From contig OY764162.1 in the NCBI GenBank assembly GCA_963668185.1, forward strand, positions 1,798,001 to 1,862,000: DNA of 64,000 nucleotides, read 5' to 3'. Position 1 is the first letter of the stretch, and every line of letters starts with the position of its first letter. Position numbers and translations under genes: made by a program. The stretch is from G963668185 sp963668185 (GTDB lineage: Bacteria; Chloroflexota; Dehalococcoidia; Lucifugimonadales; G963668185). Positions 9,207-17,950 of the stretch are shown here, in pieces. A model generated the notes under the pieces. It did not search any database, had not been told where the DNA came from, and was given only the letters and a program-made list of their open reading frames with translations.

Positions 9207-9995
9207 TCAAACTGCGTCATGCGCCGGCTTCGGGAACAGCCGCCCGTACGATACCGCGGCAAGGGACGCGCCGATAATCGGGCCCGCCCAGTAGAGCCAG
9301 TGGCCCGCCCAGTTGCCGGCGGCCAGGGCAGGGCCGAAGGTCCGCGCCGGGTTCATCGAGCCGCCCGATACCGTGCCCGCAACGAGTATGCCGACGGCTA
9401 CCGCCGCGCCAATCGCGAGCGCTGCCGTTCCCGCCGGCGCGCGCCTGTCGGTGACGACGGCCATGATCACGAACATGAGCGTGAAGGTGATGACGATTTC
9501 CATTCCAAAGGCCGCGGCGTCGCCGCCGAGCGGAACGTGGCCGCCCACGTTCGCCTCCGGGCCGAACATAGCTCTAAGGCAGAACGCCGCCACCACGGCT
9601 CCGATCATCTGGGCCGCCCAGTACGGAACGGCGTCCCTTGCCCTCAACACGCCGCCCAGCACAAACCCCAGAGTCACCGCGGGGTTGATGTGAGCGCCGG
9701 AGATATGGCCGGTGGCGTGAATCACCAGGGCCACGGCGAGGCCGGACGCAAGCGCTGCGCCGAGAAGCGTTACGGCTCCTCCCGACATTCCGTCGGCCAT
9801 GGCGGAGCCTGCCGCCGCGAACACCATGCAGAATGTGCCGACCGCCTCGGAAGCTACCCGCTGCGCAAGCGGCAGCACAGAGTGAACAGGTACCGCGTCA
9901 GGCTCTTCCGAGCGCCCATCGCCGATCGACAATTGACCCAAGACCCCCTGCTTGCTGAGCGGAGCATAATCCAAGCGTCCGCCCGGTTCAGCCAT
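9207..9995 (-). CDS. MIP family channel (aquaporin / glycerol facilitator)
   Basis: A 262-residue membrane channel with both NPA boxes: SGAHINPAVT in the first half and SGGSMNPARTFGPA in the second. It shows six membrane segments in the usual two-fold repeat. The first 38 residues are extra and poorly conserved, so the true start may be later; no good ribosome site precedes the ATG at 9995. It heads the pstC-pstA-pstB-phoU run and faces pstS across the Pho-box promoter, so it is probably phosphate-regulated. Water, glycerol or a small neutral solute such as arsenite are possible cargoes; the sequence does not decide. Confidence 0.92.
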   Translation of the reverse strand: MAEPGGRLDYAPLSKQGVLGQLSIGDGRSEEPDAVPVHSVLPLAQRVASEAVGTFCMVFAAAGSAMADGMSGGAVTLLGAALASGLAVALVIHATGHISGAHINPAVTLGFVLGGVLRARDAVPYWAAQMIGAVVAAFCLRAMFGPEANVGGHVPLGGDAAAFGMEIVITFTLMFVIMAVVTDRRAPAGTAALAIGAAVAVGILVAGTVSGGSMNPARTFGPALAAGNWAGHWLYWAGPIIGASLAAVSYGRLFPKPAHDAV

Positions 9996-10043
9996 CAGGC
10001 GACAATACTCGCCTGCCCGGCCCCAAAGGGTGTTATCTCGCCA

Positions 10044-10160
10044 TTAACAGACTGTTAACGTTCTGTAAAAGCCCCGGCCGCGGATCGTCTCCCGCGCCCT
10101 TAACGCACAGTTAACGGAGCCTTATCCGCGCCTTAACCCTCCGTTAACTGCGTTTTAACA
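10044..10160 (+). promoter_or_regulatory. Phased TTAAC array, PhoP/PhoB box of the pst locus
   Basis: Six hexamers sit at exact 11-base steps at 10100, 10111, 10122 (TTATCC), 10133, 10144 and 10155, with core TTAACN. Two more lie at 10044 and 10055. The 11-base phasing on one face of the helix, with five-base spacers, matches the PhoP box of Bacillus-type bacteria (direct TTAACA-like repeats). The array lies between the divergent aquaporin-pstCAB-phoU and pstS units and is most likely bound by the response regulator at 13962-14693. Confidence 0.85.
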
Positions 10161-10211
10161 ATCGGGACTTAAGGTTGTGAACCAACGACAAAGCGGGAGG
10201 AACCAGCATTT

Positions 10212-11192
10212 ATGAAGGCAGCAACAGGCAGTTGGGGGCGCATCGGCGCTACGGCCATACTTATGGCTGCGATGTTGGCCGCCCTCGCGATGGCGGCATG
10301 CGGCGGAGACGGCGGCGGCGCAACAACTGACACGCAGGCGACCGCCCAGGCCACGGCCATCAGCGGGACGGTCGAGATCGACGGCTCCAGCACCGTTGCA
10401 CCTGTCTCCGAAGCAGCAGCCTACGAGTTCAGCAAACTCTACGGCGATGTCAACGTCATCGTCGGCATCTCCGGCACAGGCGGCGGCTTCAAACGCTTCA
10501 CCGCCGGCGAAACCGACATCTCCGACGCCTCCAGGGCTATCAGAGACTCCGAAGCCGAAGCCGCCGCCGCCAACGGCATCGAGTACTACGAGATTCCCCT
10601 CGGCATGGACGGTCTCTCAGTCATGGTTCACCCAGAAAACGACTTCGTCGACTGCCTCACCGTCGGCGAACTCAAGACGATCTGGGAACCCGGCAGCGCC
10701 GTCAACAACTGGAACCAGGTGCGATCCACCTTCCCGGACCGGAGACTCCGACTCTACGGCCCTGACACCGACTCCGGCACCTTCGACTACTTCACCGAAG
10801 AGATCGTTGGCGAGGCCCAGGCCAGCAGGCACGACTACACCGCCAGCGCCGACGACAACACCCTCGTACAGGGCATCGGCGGCGACAAGAACTCGCTCGG
10901 ATACTTCGGCTACGCCTACTACTCGGAAAACGCCTCCAAGCTCAAGCTCGTGGCCGTCGACAACGGCAACGGCTGCGTGACGCCAGGGCCCGACACCATC
11001 GAGAGCGGGGAGTACGCTCCCCTCTCCAGGCCCATATTCATCTACGTCAACAAGCAGTCGCTGGAGAGGCCGGAGGTCATGGCCTTCGTCACCTTCTACC
11101 TCGAAAACGCCTACGACCTCGTCCGCCAAGCCGGCTACATCCGCCTGCCGCAGTCCAGCTACCAGCAGAGCATCCAGATGATCAGCCAATAG
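10212..11192 (+). CDS. pstS: Phosphate-binding lipoprotein PstS
   Basis: A 326-residue phosphate-binding protein anchored outside the membrane. The lipoprotein signal ends in AMAAC with Cys30. The mature part holds the IDGSSTVAPVSEAAA loop, the ISGTGGGFKRFTAGETDISDASR segment region and GPDTDSGTFDYF, which bind phosphate in PstS. The ATG follows GGAGG at 10196-10200. It is transcribed away from the other pst genes, from the Pho-box region. Confidence 0.96.
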   Translation: MKAATGSWGRIGATAILMAAMLAALAMAACGGDGGGATTDTQATAQATAISGTVEIDGSSTVAPVSEAAAYEFSKLYGDVNVIVGISGTGGGFKRFTAGETDISDASRAIRDSEAEAAAANGIEYYEIPLGMDGLSVMVHPENDFVDCLTVGELKTIWEPGSAVNNWNQVRSTFPDRRLRLYGPDTDSGTFDYFTEEIVGEAQASRHDYTASADDNTLVQGIGGDKNSLGYFGYAYYSENASKLKLVAVDNGNGCVTPGPDTIESGEYAPLSRPIFIYVNKQSLERPEVMAFVTFYLENAYDLVRQAGYIRLPQSSYQQSIQMISQ

Positions 11193-11407
11193 ACGGAAGC
11201 GCCTCATCCGGGAACCCGGAGAGGGCGGCGGTCGTTCCCACCGCCGCGTCCGAGAGCGCCCCAGCCGACGCGTTCAAATCAGCAAATCAACGTCCGGCCA
11301 CTGCTATACGAGCCATGCGGCTCGTCGTATGATGCCCAGGACGTTGCTTCCACTATGAACCTTGGAAGCTGTAACTACCCGCCGGGATCGGATGAGTGGA
11401 GGGAACT

Positions 11408-12079
11408 ATGAACCTGCTTGTCGTCTCAGGAGGAAGGCACCCTTACGAAGAGTCGACGCCCGTACTGCGGGAGTTCCTGGCGTCGGCAGGGCACACCGTC
11501 ACCGTCACCGAGGACCCAAGCGTCCTTGCGGACGCAGGCGGAATGGCAGGTTTCGACGCCCTCGTCTTCAACACGCTGCGCGAGGGCGACTCTACGCTGG
11601 CCCCGGCGGAACGGCAGGGCATGAGGGAGTACATCGAGGGCGGCAATGGGTTCGTGTGCATCCACATTTCCGGCTGCGTGCCGGACTCCTGGCCCGAATA
11701 CAGCAAGATCACGGGCGGAGGCTGGAAGATGTCCGAGAGCTTCCACCCGCCCTACGGCAGTATGACCGTGAATGTTACTGACCCGGATAGCCCCGGAGCG
11801 CAGGGGATCTCGGATTTCGAGACGAGCGACGAGCTATACATGGGCGTGGACTACGAAGAGGGCAACGACGTTTACATCACAGGCACGTCCGAAGAAGGCT
11901 GGTACACCTGGCGAGGCGAAGAGATGTTCATGCCGGCGGGCACGTTTCCGCTGGGGTGGACCAGGACGTTCGGCAGGGGCAAGGTGTTCGTTACCCTGCT
12001 CGGCCACGACGGACGGAGCTTCCAGACGCCTGAGTTTCAGAAGATAGTCCTCAATGGCGTAGATTGGGCTACGAGCTAG
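11408..12079 (+). CDS. ThuA-like domain protein
   Basis: A 223-residue protein of the ThuA/trehalose-utilisation family, which has a glutamine-amidotransferase-like fold. Supporting segments are VVSGGRHPYEES at the start, GFDALVFNT, a FVCIHISGC strand, and GRGKVFVTLLGHD near the end. The ATG at 11408 has GGAGGG a few bases upstream; an upstream in-frame GTG at 11396 overlaps that site. Family members are tied to sugar metabolism, but the reaction is not known. It lies between pstS and phoR with no clear operon link. Confidence 0.8.
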   Translation: MNLLVVSGGRHPYEESTPVLREFLASAGHTVTVTEDPSVLADAGGMAGFDALVFNTLREGDSTLAPAERQGMREYIEGGNGFVCIHISGCVPDSWPEYSKITGGGWKMSESFHPPYGSMTVNVTDPDSPGAQGISDFETSDELYMGVDYEEGNDVYITGTSEEGWYTWRGEEMFMPAGTFPLGWTRTFGRGKVFVTLLGHDGRSFQTPEFQKIVLNGVDWATS

Positions 12080-12131
12080 CATCTGGCTGGCCGAACAGCG
12101 AGCCTCGGTGAAGAGGGAGGGTTACGACAAG

Positions 12132-12581
12132 ATGGTGGACAGAGCCGACAGCGAAGTGATGGCCGCATGGCTGTCCCGCAACGAAGAGACCGGGTACAGA
12201 GGCAGGGCCGTACAGGAAGCGCGAAAGGACGCGGCCCAGAAGATCGCGGGAGCGATCGTGGCCGAAATCGCCCTGAACGACTCCGTGGCGCAGGCAGAGG
12301 CCGCCAAGAACCTGGCTCAACAGCTAGACGAGGCCATTCAGGAGCAGGTTGAAGCGGGCGAAAAAGCCGACCCGGAGTTCATAGTAGATCGGGCGAAGAC
12401 GGAAAAGGTGGCCCGCAGCGCGGCCTTCGACGTAGTCGCCAAGTCGGAAGTCGCGTCCGAGTGGTACACCGCCGCCGCCGACGCCGCGCGGATCAGGGCC
12501 AGCGCCGAGGTTGCTTATCTCAGGGCGCTGTCCGAGAGCGAGATGGCGCTCGATGACGTAGTCAGCGAATATCTGCGATAG
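12132..12581 (+). CDS. Hypothetical helical protein
   Basis: A 149-residue charged, Ala- and Glu-rich protein predicted to be almost wholly alpha-helical with coiled-coil character. No known domain is recognised. The ATG at 12132 has GAGGGAGGG at 12112-12120. It is convergent with phoR, 16 bases away. There are no membrane segments or cysteines. Confidence 0.65.
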   Translation: MVDRADSEVMAAWLSRNEETGYRGRAVQEARKDAAQKIAGAIVAEIALNDSVAQAEAAKNLAQQLDEAIQEQVEAGEKADPEFIVDRAKTEKVARSAAFDVVAKSEVASEWYTAAADAARIRASAEVAYLRALSESEMALDDVVSEYLR

Positions 12582-12597
12582 GGGCCGGCTGGAGACA

Positions 12598-13965
12598 TCA
12601 ACTGGCCCGCGGCAGCCGAACCGAGAACTCAGTCCCTTCGCCCTCCCTGCTCTTGACATCGACGTATCCCCCGTGGGCTTGGACAATATGCTTGGCAATG
12701 GCCAGCCCCAGGCCTGAGCCTTCGTCATGCCTCGACCTGTCCACCTTGTAGAACCTCTCGAACACGTGGGGAACGTGGTCCGGGGCGATGCCCGGCCCCG
12801 TATCCGCCACCAACACTCCAACGTATCGGCTTCCCGACTCTGCGGTTACCGTCACCTGGCGGCCGGCCGGCGTGAACTTGAGCGCGTTGTCCAGGAGATT
12901 CGACACCACCTGTCGCAGCTTCTCCTTCTCGCCCAGGACCCAGGGCAGCCCCTCTTCCAGTTCGAAGCTGAGGCGTACACGGGTGAGTTCGGCTCTTGGC
13001 GTGAAGGACTCCCGGACTTCCGCAAGCAGCTCGGTTAGATCGAACGGCGTCAGGTGCAGGGCGGTCTGTCCGCTCTCGAGGCGGGCCAGTTCGAGCAGCT
13101 CTTCCACCAGGCTCGACATGCGGTCGATTTCGCTGTTGAGCCTTCCCAGGAAGTCCCTGGCTACCGGAGGCTCCGCCAATGCGCCGGCTTCGAGCGTCTC
13201 CACCATCAACTTGGCCGCAGCGAGCGGATTCCTGAGTTCGTGAGATACGTTGGTAACAAACTCCTTCCTCGTTGTCTCCAGTTGCCTGACTTCCGTCATG
13301 TCGTGCAATGTGAGCAACACGCCGCCCAGCCCGGCCTCGGCCACGGGCGTGGCGAGCGCGCGCACGTATCCGCCTCCGTAGATGAGTTGTACCTCCGCCT
13401 GGCGCGGAAGCTGGCTGTCGGCGGCTTCGCTAACAACCTGCTGCAACTCGTGGTCGCGAATAACCTCGGGCAGGGATCGAGAGACCGGGTTGGGGCCGGT
13501 CCTCAGGAGGTGTTCCGCCGCCCGGTTAATCAGGGTGATCTGGCCGTCATGGTCCACTACGATCACCCCGTCCGCCATGGTGTCCAGCACCGTGGACAGC
13601 CTCGCCCGTTCCACCGATACTTCGGCGATTATCTGCTGAAGCCTGTCTGCCATTGCGTTGAGCGCGGACGCGAGTTCTCTCGCGCCGCCGTCAGGCATGG
13701 CGGGCACCCGGTGCTCCAACTCGCCGCCCGCTACGCGGCGAGCCGCCTCCGCGATTTCCAGCGCGGACTCAGAAGCCCTTCGCCTCGTTGCGTACGCGAT
13801 CGACAGCCCGAGCGCGGCGATGAGCACTGCTATCGCGATAGCCAGTGCGATACCTGTCGAGCTTCCCGCCCTCCAGGCAGAGACCCCCGCGGTGCACGAG
13901 GCGATGCCCGCAGCTACAAGAACGATCGCGCCGGAAGTACGGGAATGGAACAGATGAAAGCTCAT
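12598..13965 (-). CDS. phoR: Phosphate-regulon-type sensor histidine kinase
   Basis: A 455-residue membrane kinase. Two membrane segments lie in the first 60 residues with almost no outer loop, then a HAMP linker, a PAS domain (VLDTMADGVIVVDHDGQITLIN start), the HisKA box VSHELRNPL with the phosphorylated histidine, and the ATPase N (NLLDNALKFTP), G1 (DTGPGIAP) and G2 (GSGLGLAIAKHIV) boxes. Lack of an outer sensor domain fits sensing through Pst/PhoU. It overlaps the regulator gene by four bases (ATGA). Confidence 0.92.
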   Translation of the reverse strand: MSFHLFHSRTSGAIVLVAAGIASCTAGVSAWRAGSSTGIALAIAIAVLIAALGLSIAYATRRRASESALEIAEAARRVAGGELEHRVPAMPDGGARELASALNAMADRLQQIIAEVSVERARLSTVLDTMADGVIVVDHDGQITLINRAAEHLLRTGPNPVSRSLPEVIRDHELQQVVSEAADSQLPRQAEVQLIYGGGYVRALATPVAEAGLGGVLLTLHDMTEVRQLETTRKEFVTNVSHELRNPLAAAKLMVETLEAGALAEPPVARDFLGRLNSEIDRMSSLVEELLELARLESGQTALHLTPFDLTELLAEVRESFTPRAELTRVRLSFELEEGLPWVLGEKEKLRQVVSNLLDNALKFTPAGRQVTVTAESGSRYVGVLVADTGPGIAPDHVPHVFERFYKVDRSRHDEGSGLGLAIAKHIVQAHGGYVDVKSREGEGTEFSVRLPRAS

Positions 13966-14693
13966 CCTTCAAAGCGATAGCCAACGCCCCTCACGGTAAC
14001 GATCCGCACCGGCTTGCCGGGATCCGTCTCAATCTTCTCCCTCAACCAGCGTACGTGAACGTCCACCGTGCGGGTGTCTCCTACGTATCCCACGCCCCAG
14101 AGCTTGTCGAGAATCTGGTTTCTCGTCTGGACCCGCCCCTTGTTCGCCACCAGGAGCGCCAGCAGGTCGAACTCGCGGGGCCGCATCTGGACGTCTCTAT
14201 CCGCCAGCGTGACGGTGTGGCTGCCGAGATCGACCCTCAGGTCGTCCGACACGTGGACCTCCCCTTCGTCGCCCGAATCGGCAAGGCCCCTGGCCGTCTG
14301 TGTCCTTCTGAGGATGGCGCGGATGCGCGCGGTCAACTCGTGCATGCTGAACGGCTTCGTCAAGTAGTCGTCCGCGCCGAGCTCAAGTCCAAGGACGCGG
14401 TCGATTACGTCGTCCTTGGCCGTAAGCATCAGGATAGGCACCGCCGTCTCTTTTCTGAGAATCCGGCAGACTTCGAAGCCGTCCAGGACCGGGAGCATGA
14501 TGTCCAGGACGATCAGGTCCGGCCCCAGTTCCCTGACCGAACGCAGCGCTTCGGCCCCGTCGTTCGCGACAGATGCCGCATAGCCTTCCCGCTCCATGTT
14601 GTAGCGCAGCGCCTCGGCGAGGTTCTCTTCGTCCTCGACAATCAGAATCGAGACGTCCGCGCCGGGGCCGTCCGCCAGGCCGTCTTCTGCCAA
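13962..14693 (-). CDS. phoB: OmpR/PhoB-type response regulator
   Basis: A 243-residue two-domain regulator. The receiver holds the acidic pair in VEDEEN, the phosphorylated aspartate in LIVLDIMLPVLDG, Thr in MLTAKDD and Lys in YLTKPF. The C-terminal winged helix has the OmpR pattern LTPREFDLL-like (MRPREFDLLALL) and RTVDVHVRWLREKIE. Gene pairing with the PhoR-type kinase and closeness to the pst genes make it the likely binder of the TTAAC boxes at 10044-10160. Confidence 0.93.
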   Translation of the reverse strand: MAEDGLADGPGADVSILIVEDEENLAEALRYNMEREGYAASVANDGAEALRSVRELGPDLIVLDIMLPVLDGFEVCRILRKETAVPILMLTAKDDVIDRVLGLELGADDYLTKPFSMHELTARIRAILRRTQTARGLADSGDEGEVHVSDDLRVDLGSHTVTLADRDVQMRPREFDLLALLVANKGRVQTRNQILDKLWGVGYVGDTRTVDVHVRWLREKIETDPGKPVRIVTVRGVGYRFEG

Positions 14694-14739
14694 TCTGGGC
14701 CTACCTTCGAGAACGGCTACTCGCCGATACCCGCCTGAA

Positions 14740-15903
14740 TCAGGACGTCAGGATCTCGCGAACTCTGTCGGCAATGATCTCCGGCTCCCCCTCCTGCAGG
14801 GTCACCGAATAGACTTCCAGGGTACTGTCGTAAGGGCTTGACCACAGGACGATGGACGGATCGCCTGATCGAAGCTCGTTGTCCAGCCTCGCGATGTCCC
14901 AGCCCTCCAGCCCTGGATCGAGCGTAATGACGACTCTGTCGCTCAAGTTCCGGAACTCTTCCAGGGAACGGTCGGCTTGTACGAGTTCTACCGAAATGCC
15001 CGGCACGTCCTGCAACCCGTCCACAACCGTCTGAGCCAATTGGCGCCAACCGGCATAGAGCGCGTCGAAGTCCGTGTCCACGAACATCTGAAGCGCGGTC
15101 ACCAGCCCGGCGATCTCCTCCTTGCACACCTTGGCGCATCGGCCTATCCCCGCGTTGGGGGCCGCATTGAGGTACGCGGCCTCCATGAGGTCTTTCCGGC
15201 CCGCCAGGATGCCCGTCGACTGCGGCCCCCGGACGCCCTTGCCGCCGCTGAAGCTCACCATGTCCGCGCCCTGCCTCAGATACTTCGTCAGGTTCTCAGG
15301 CGGCGGGAGCATGGCTGCGGCATCGACAATGACCGGGATTCCATGAGCGTGGGCTACCTCACATGCCCGCGACAAGGGAATGACGCCCTTTTGCGGCGGG
15401 CCGAATATGTACGCCACGGCCGCGGTGTTCTCGCTCATCGCAGCTTCCAACTCCCATTCGTGCGTGACCCCCGGCTTGCCGATCTCGACCAGCCTGGCGC
15501 CCGCCGACCGGAAGGCGTGATCGTAAGACACTCGCTGCGCCCGATGGATGATGATCTCGTTCTTGAGGCCCTCGGTGTGCGGCAGGGCGTCGACCTTCGC
15601 CGGGTCGGTTCCGGTGATGCAGGCCGCGGCCTCGAGCATCATCCCGCTGGCGGACCCTGCGGTCACCAACCCAGCCTCCGCGCCGCAGAACTCCGCGATC
15701 ACGTCGCCCGCCTTGCGATTGAGGTCGTGCAAGTCCACGAACCACTGGGACGCCTCTTCCATCGCCCGCTTCACGGGTTCGGCCATCAGGCTGCCGCCGT
15801 AAATCGTCACCCAACTGTGGCCGTTGATGATGCGCTTGACCCCCAACCGATTGTAGAAGTGATTCTCCGATGTCAAATCCAGTTCCTCCCGAGTGCCCGA
15901 CAT
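14740..15903 (-). CDS. SelA/DgaE-like PLP-dependent enzyme
   Basis: A 387-residue fold-type I PLP enzyme related to selenocysteine synthase and D-glucosaminate-6-phosphate ammonia-lyase. Lys222 in SFSGGKGVRGPQSTG is the likely PLP lysine, with VTAGSASGMML for phosphate binding and PVIVDAAAMLPP for the ring-binding aspartate. It lacks the N-terminal tRNA-binding domain that the true SelA at 62465 has, so it is not expected to act on tRNA(Sec). A lyase or racemase role on an amino acid or amino sugar is inferred. Confidence 0.82.
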   Translation of the reverse strand: MSGTREELDLTSENHFYNRLGVKRIINGHSWVTIYGGSLMAEPVKRAMEEASQWFVDLHDLNRKAGDVIAEFCGAEAGLVTAGSASGMMLEAAACITGTDPAKVDALPHTEGLKNEIIIHRAQRVSYDHAFRSAGARLVEIGKPGVTHEWELEAAMSENTAAVAYIFGPPQKGVIPLSRACEVAHAHGIPVIVDAAAMLPPPENLTKYLRQGADMVSFSGGKGVRGPQSTGILAGRKDLMEAAYLNAAPNAGIGRCAKVCKEEIAGLVTALQMFVDTDFDALYAGWRQLAQTVVDGLQDVPGISVELVQADRSLEEFRNLSDRVVITLDPGLEGWDIARLDNELRSGDPSIVLWSSPYDSTLEVYSVTLQEGEPEIIADRVREILTS

Positions 15904-15984
15904 ACGCGGGCAGTTGTTTCCTGTCGGCTAGTGTGCGCAATATGGCACGCCATTTCAACCGCTTAGCCCGGCCCGCGTGGTGAT

Positions 15985-16003
15985 GCGTACCGATATGGTA
16001 CGC
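15985..16003. promoter_or_regulatory. Short palindrome upstream of the salvage operon
   Basis: Perfect arms GCGTACC and GGTACGC surround GATAT between the divergent SelA-like and nucleoside hydrolase genes. It is the size of a repressor site, but nothing else supports that. Confidence 0.3.
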
Positions 16004-16076
16004 TTGCGCCCAGGCTGAGGCGAGGCTGGACGGCCTTACCCATCCGCCACTTCCAGGCAACGCGAGATCGTCAGAG

Positions 16077-16994
16077 ATGCCTCTTGCACCAATCGACCAC
16101 GGGACCATCGCCACGCTGTTGCAGCCGCCCTCCGGCAACTGCGACGTGGTGATAGATACGGACACGTACAACGAAATCGACGACCAGTTCGCGATCGTGC
16201 AGGCACTGCTCGCCGACAATCTCAACGTGGAAGGGATACTCGCGGCGCCGTTCCACAACAAGCGCTCCTCAAGTCCGGCAGACGGCATGGAGCGGAGCTA
16301 CGATGAGATACTTCGCGTCCTCGAAGCATGTCCTTTCGACTTCAAAGGCGTCGTGACTCGTGGGGCGGGCGAGTGGATGACTTCGCCTGAAGCGCCGGTG
16401 GAGAACCCTGCCACCACCGCATTGCTGGAAGCCGCCGCAAAGGAAAGAGAGGGGCCGCTGTACGTTCTGACGCTCGGAGCAGTTACGAACGTCGCCTCGG
16501 CGATCGTGGCCGATCCAACGATTCGCGAGCGGGCGGTAGCGGTTCTGCTGGGGGCCGCCCCGTACCACTACCCGGACTGGTATGACTTCAACCTGAGGCA
16601 GGACCCCATTGCCACGAGAGTCGTTTTTGACAGCGGGATGCCCGTGGTGCACGTGCCGGGCTGGAACGTGTCCGAGCTCATGTTCACCACTGAAGCCGAG
16701 ATCGCCAAGCACATAAAAGGCAGAGGCACGATCGGTAAGTACCTGTACGACATCTTCATCGAGTACGTTCCCGACACTCCCGGGCACGCCAAGCACCTGT
16801 GGGACATGGCCGTCACTGCCTACGTAATGAACCCGAACTGGACGAGGCACCGCCTGACGCCGAGCCCTATCTTCAACGCCGACCACACGTACAGCTTCGA
16901 CTGGAACCGTCACCCTGTGCGCGTGCTCGAATGGGTGGACCGGAACGCGGTGATGATCGACTTCATCGAGAGACTGGAAGCAGCCACGCAGTAA
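16077..16994 (+). CDS. Nucleoside hydrolase (inosine-uridine preferring family)
   Basis: A 305-residue ribohydrolase that splits nucleosides into base and ribose. The calcium-binding aspartate cluster is DTDTYNEIDDQFA, with Asp27, Asp29, Asp35 and Asp36. LTLGAVTNVASAI is the second family motif, and the catalytic histidine/aspartate region is HLWDMAVTAYVM. It leads a plus-strand run with an SDR enzyme, apt and a cytidylate kinase-like gene; with apt it can feed released adenine back to AMP. Specificity is not decided. Confidence 0.9.
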   Translation: MPLAPIDHGTIATLLQPPSGNCDVVIDTDTYNEIDDQFAIVQALLADNLNVEGILAAPFHNKRSSSPADGMERSYDEILRVLEACPFDFKGVVTRGAGEWMTSPEAPVENPATTALLEAAAKEREGPLYVLTLGAVTNVASAIVADPTIRERAVAVLLGAAPYHYPDWYDFNLRQDPIATRVVFDSGMPVVHVPGWNVSELMFTTEAEIAKHIKGRGTIGKYLYDIFIEYVPDTPGHAKHLWDMAVTAYVMNPNWTRHRLTPSPIFNADHTYSFDWNRHPVRVLEWVDRNAVMIDFIERLEAATQ

Positions 16995-17036
16995 ACAACC
17001 CGCCGGGTGAAGCCGGCGGAGCAAATGGAGCGAAAC

Positions 17037-17894
17037 ATGGGCAAGCTGGACGGCAAAGTAGTAGTAGTAACCGGAGCGAGCAGGGGAATAGGCGCTGAGG
17101 TCGCCAGGACCATGGCGGCCGAGGGCGGCAGGGTCCTCGCCGCCGCAAGAACGATGAACGAAGGCGAGCACCCGCTTGAAGGCTCCCTGAGCACAACCGT
17201 GCAGCAGATCAGGGACGCCGGAGGTGAGGCAGAGCCCGTTTCGGTAAACATCTCCCTGCCGGAAGAGTGCGAGCGGCTCATCGAGACGGCAAAAACAACG
17301 TACGGGCCGGTGGATGTCCTGGTCAACAACGCCGCGCTGACTTACTTCGTTCCAATCAAAGACTATCGCCTGAACAGGTGGATGCGGTCGTGGTCGATCA
17401 ATTTCCATGCCCCGTTCATACTGAGCCAGCTTGTCCTTCAGGACATGATTCCCCGCAAGAGCGGCAGCATAGTGAACATATCCTCCGGGGCGGCCATCGG
17501 TCCCGGCAGGGGGCCGTACGCGGGCGACGGCAGGAGCGGAGGGACCTGCTACGGCTCTCAGAAGGCCGCGCTTGAGAGATTCACGCAGGGCCTCGCCGAG
17601 GAAGTGTTCGAGTACGGCGTCTCCGTGACCTGCGTATCTCCGTCGCTGGTGGTCCCGACCCCCGGAACCGTGTTCCACAACCTCGTTACCGGCATGGACG
17701 ACCCTCGAGGAGAGCCGCCCGATCTGATGGCCAGGTCCGTCCTGTTGCTTGCGACGGAGCCTGTGGAGAACGTGACGGGCCGCGTGACTTACAGCCAGCA
17801 GATTCTGAGCGAGTACGGAATGCTGGATGCCCCTCGTGGGACCGGCACCGGCGTTGACGATACCCGCAAGGGCAGCGGCTTCAGCATGATTTGA
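17037..17894 (+). CDS. Short-chain dehydrogenase/reductase
   Basis: A 285-residue SDR oxidoreductase. The NAD(P) site is TGASRGIG at the N-terminus, NNAAL follows, and the catalytic residues are Ser in VNISSGAA and the YGSQK pair. A glycine-rich insert (GPGRGPYAGDGRSGG) sits between Ser and Tyr, longer than usual. Start choice: ATG 17037 has GGAG at 17027-17030, which beats an upstream GTG at 17007. It lies 42 bases after the nucleoside hydrolase. Substrate unknown. Confidence 0.88.
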   Translation: MGKLDGKVVVVTGASRGIGAEVARTMAAEGGRVLAAARTMNEGEHPLEGSLSTTVQQIRDAGGEAEPVSVNISLPEECERLIETAKTTYGPVDVLVNNAALTYFVPIKDYRLNRWMRSWSINFHAPFILSQLVLQDMIPRKSGSIVNISSGAAIGPGRGPYAGDGRSGGTCYGSQKAALERFTQGLAEEVFEYGVSVTCVSPSLVVPTPGTVFHNLVTGMDDPRGEPPDLMARSVLLLATEPVENVTGRVTYSQQILSEYGMLDAPRGTGTGVDDTRKGSGFSMI

Positions 17895-17950
17895 GTTGGC
17901 GCTTCGACCAGCATCTTAGAGTCAGGCCACCACTCTCAAGAGGAGACCGA

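Noticed and set aside
8202..10058. 618-codon plus-strand frame
   Set aside because: Antisense of pstC and aquaporin; composition Arg/His-rich, no ribosome site.
10100..10160. TTAAC array as a CRISPR or replication iteron array
   Set aside because: Units are only 6 bases with 5-base spacers at a pst promoter; Pho box fits better.
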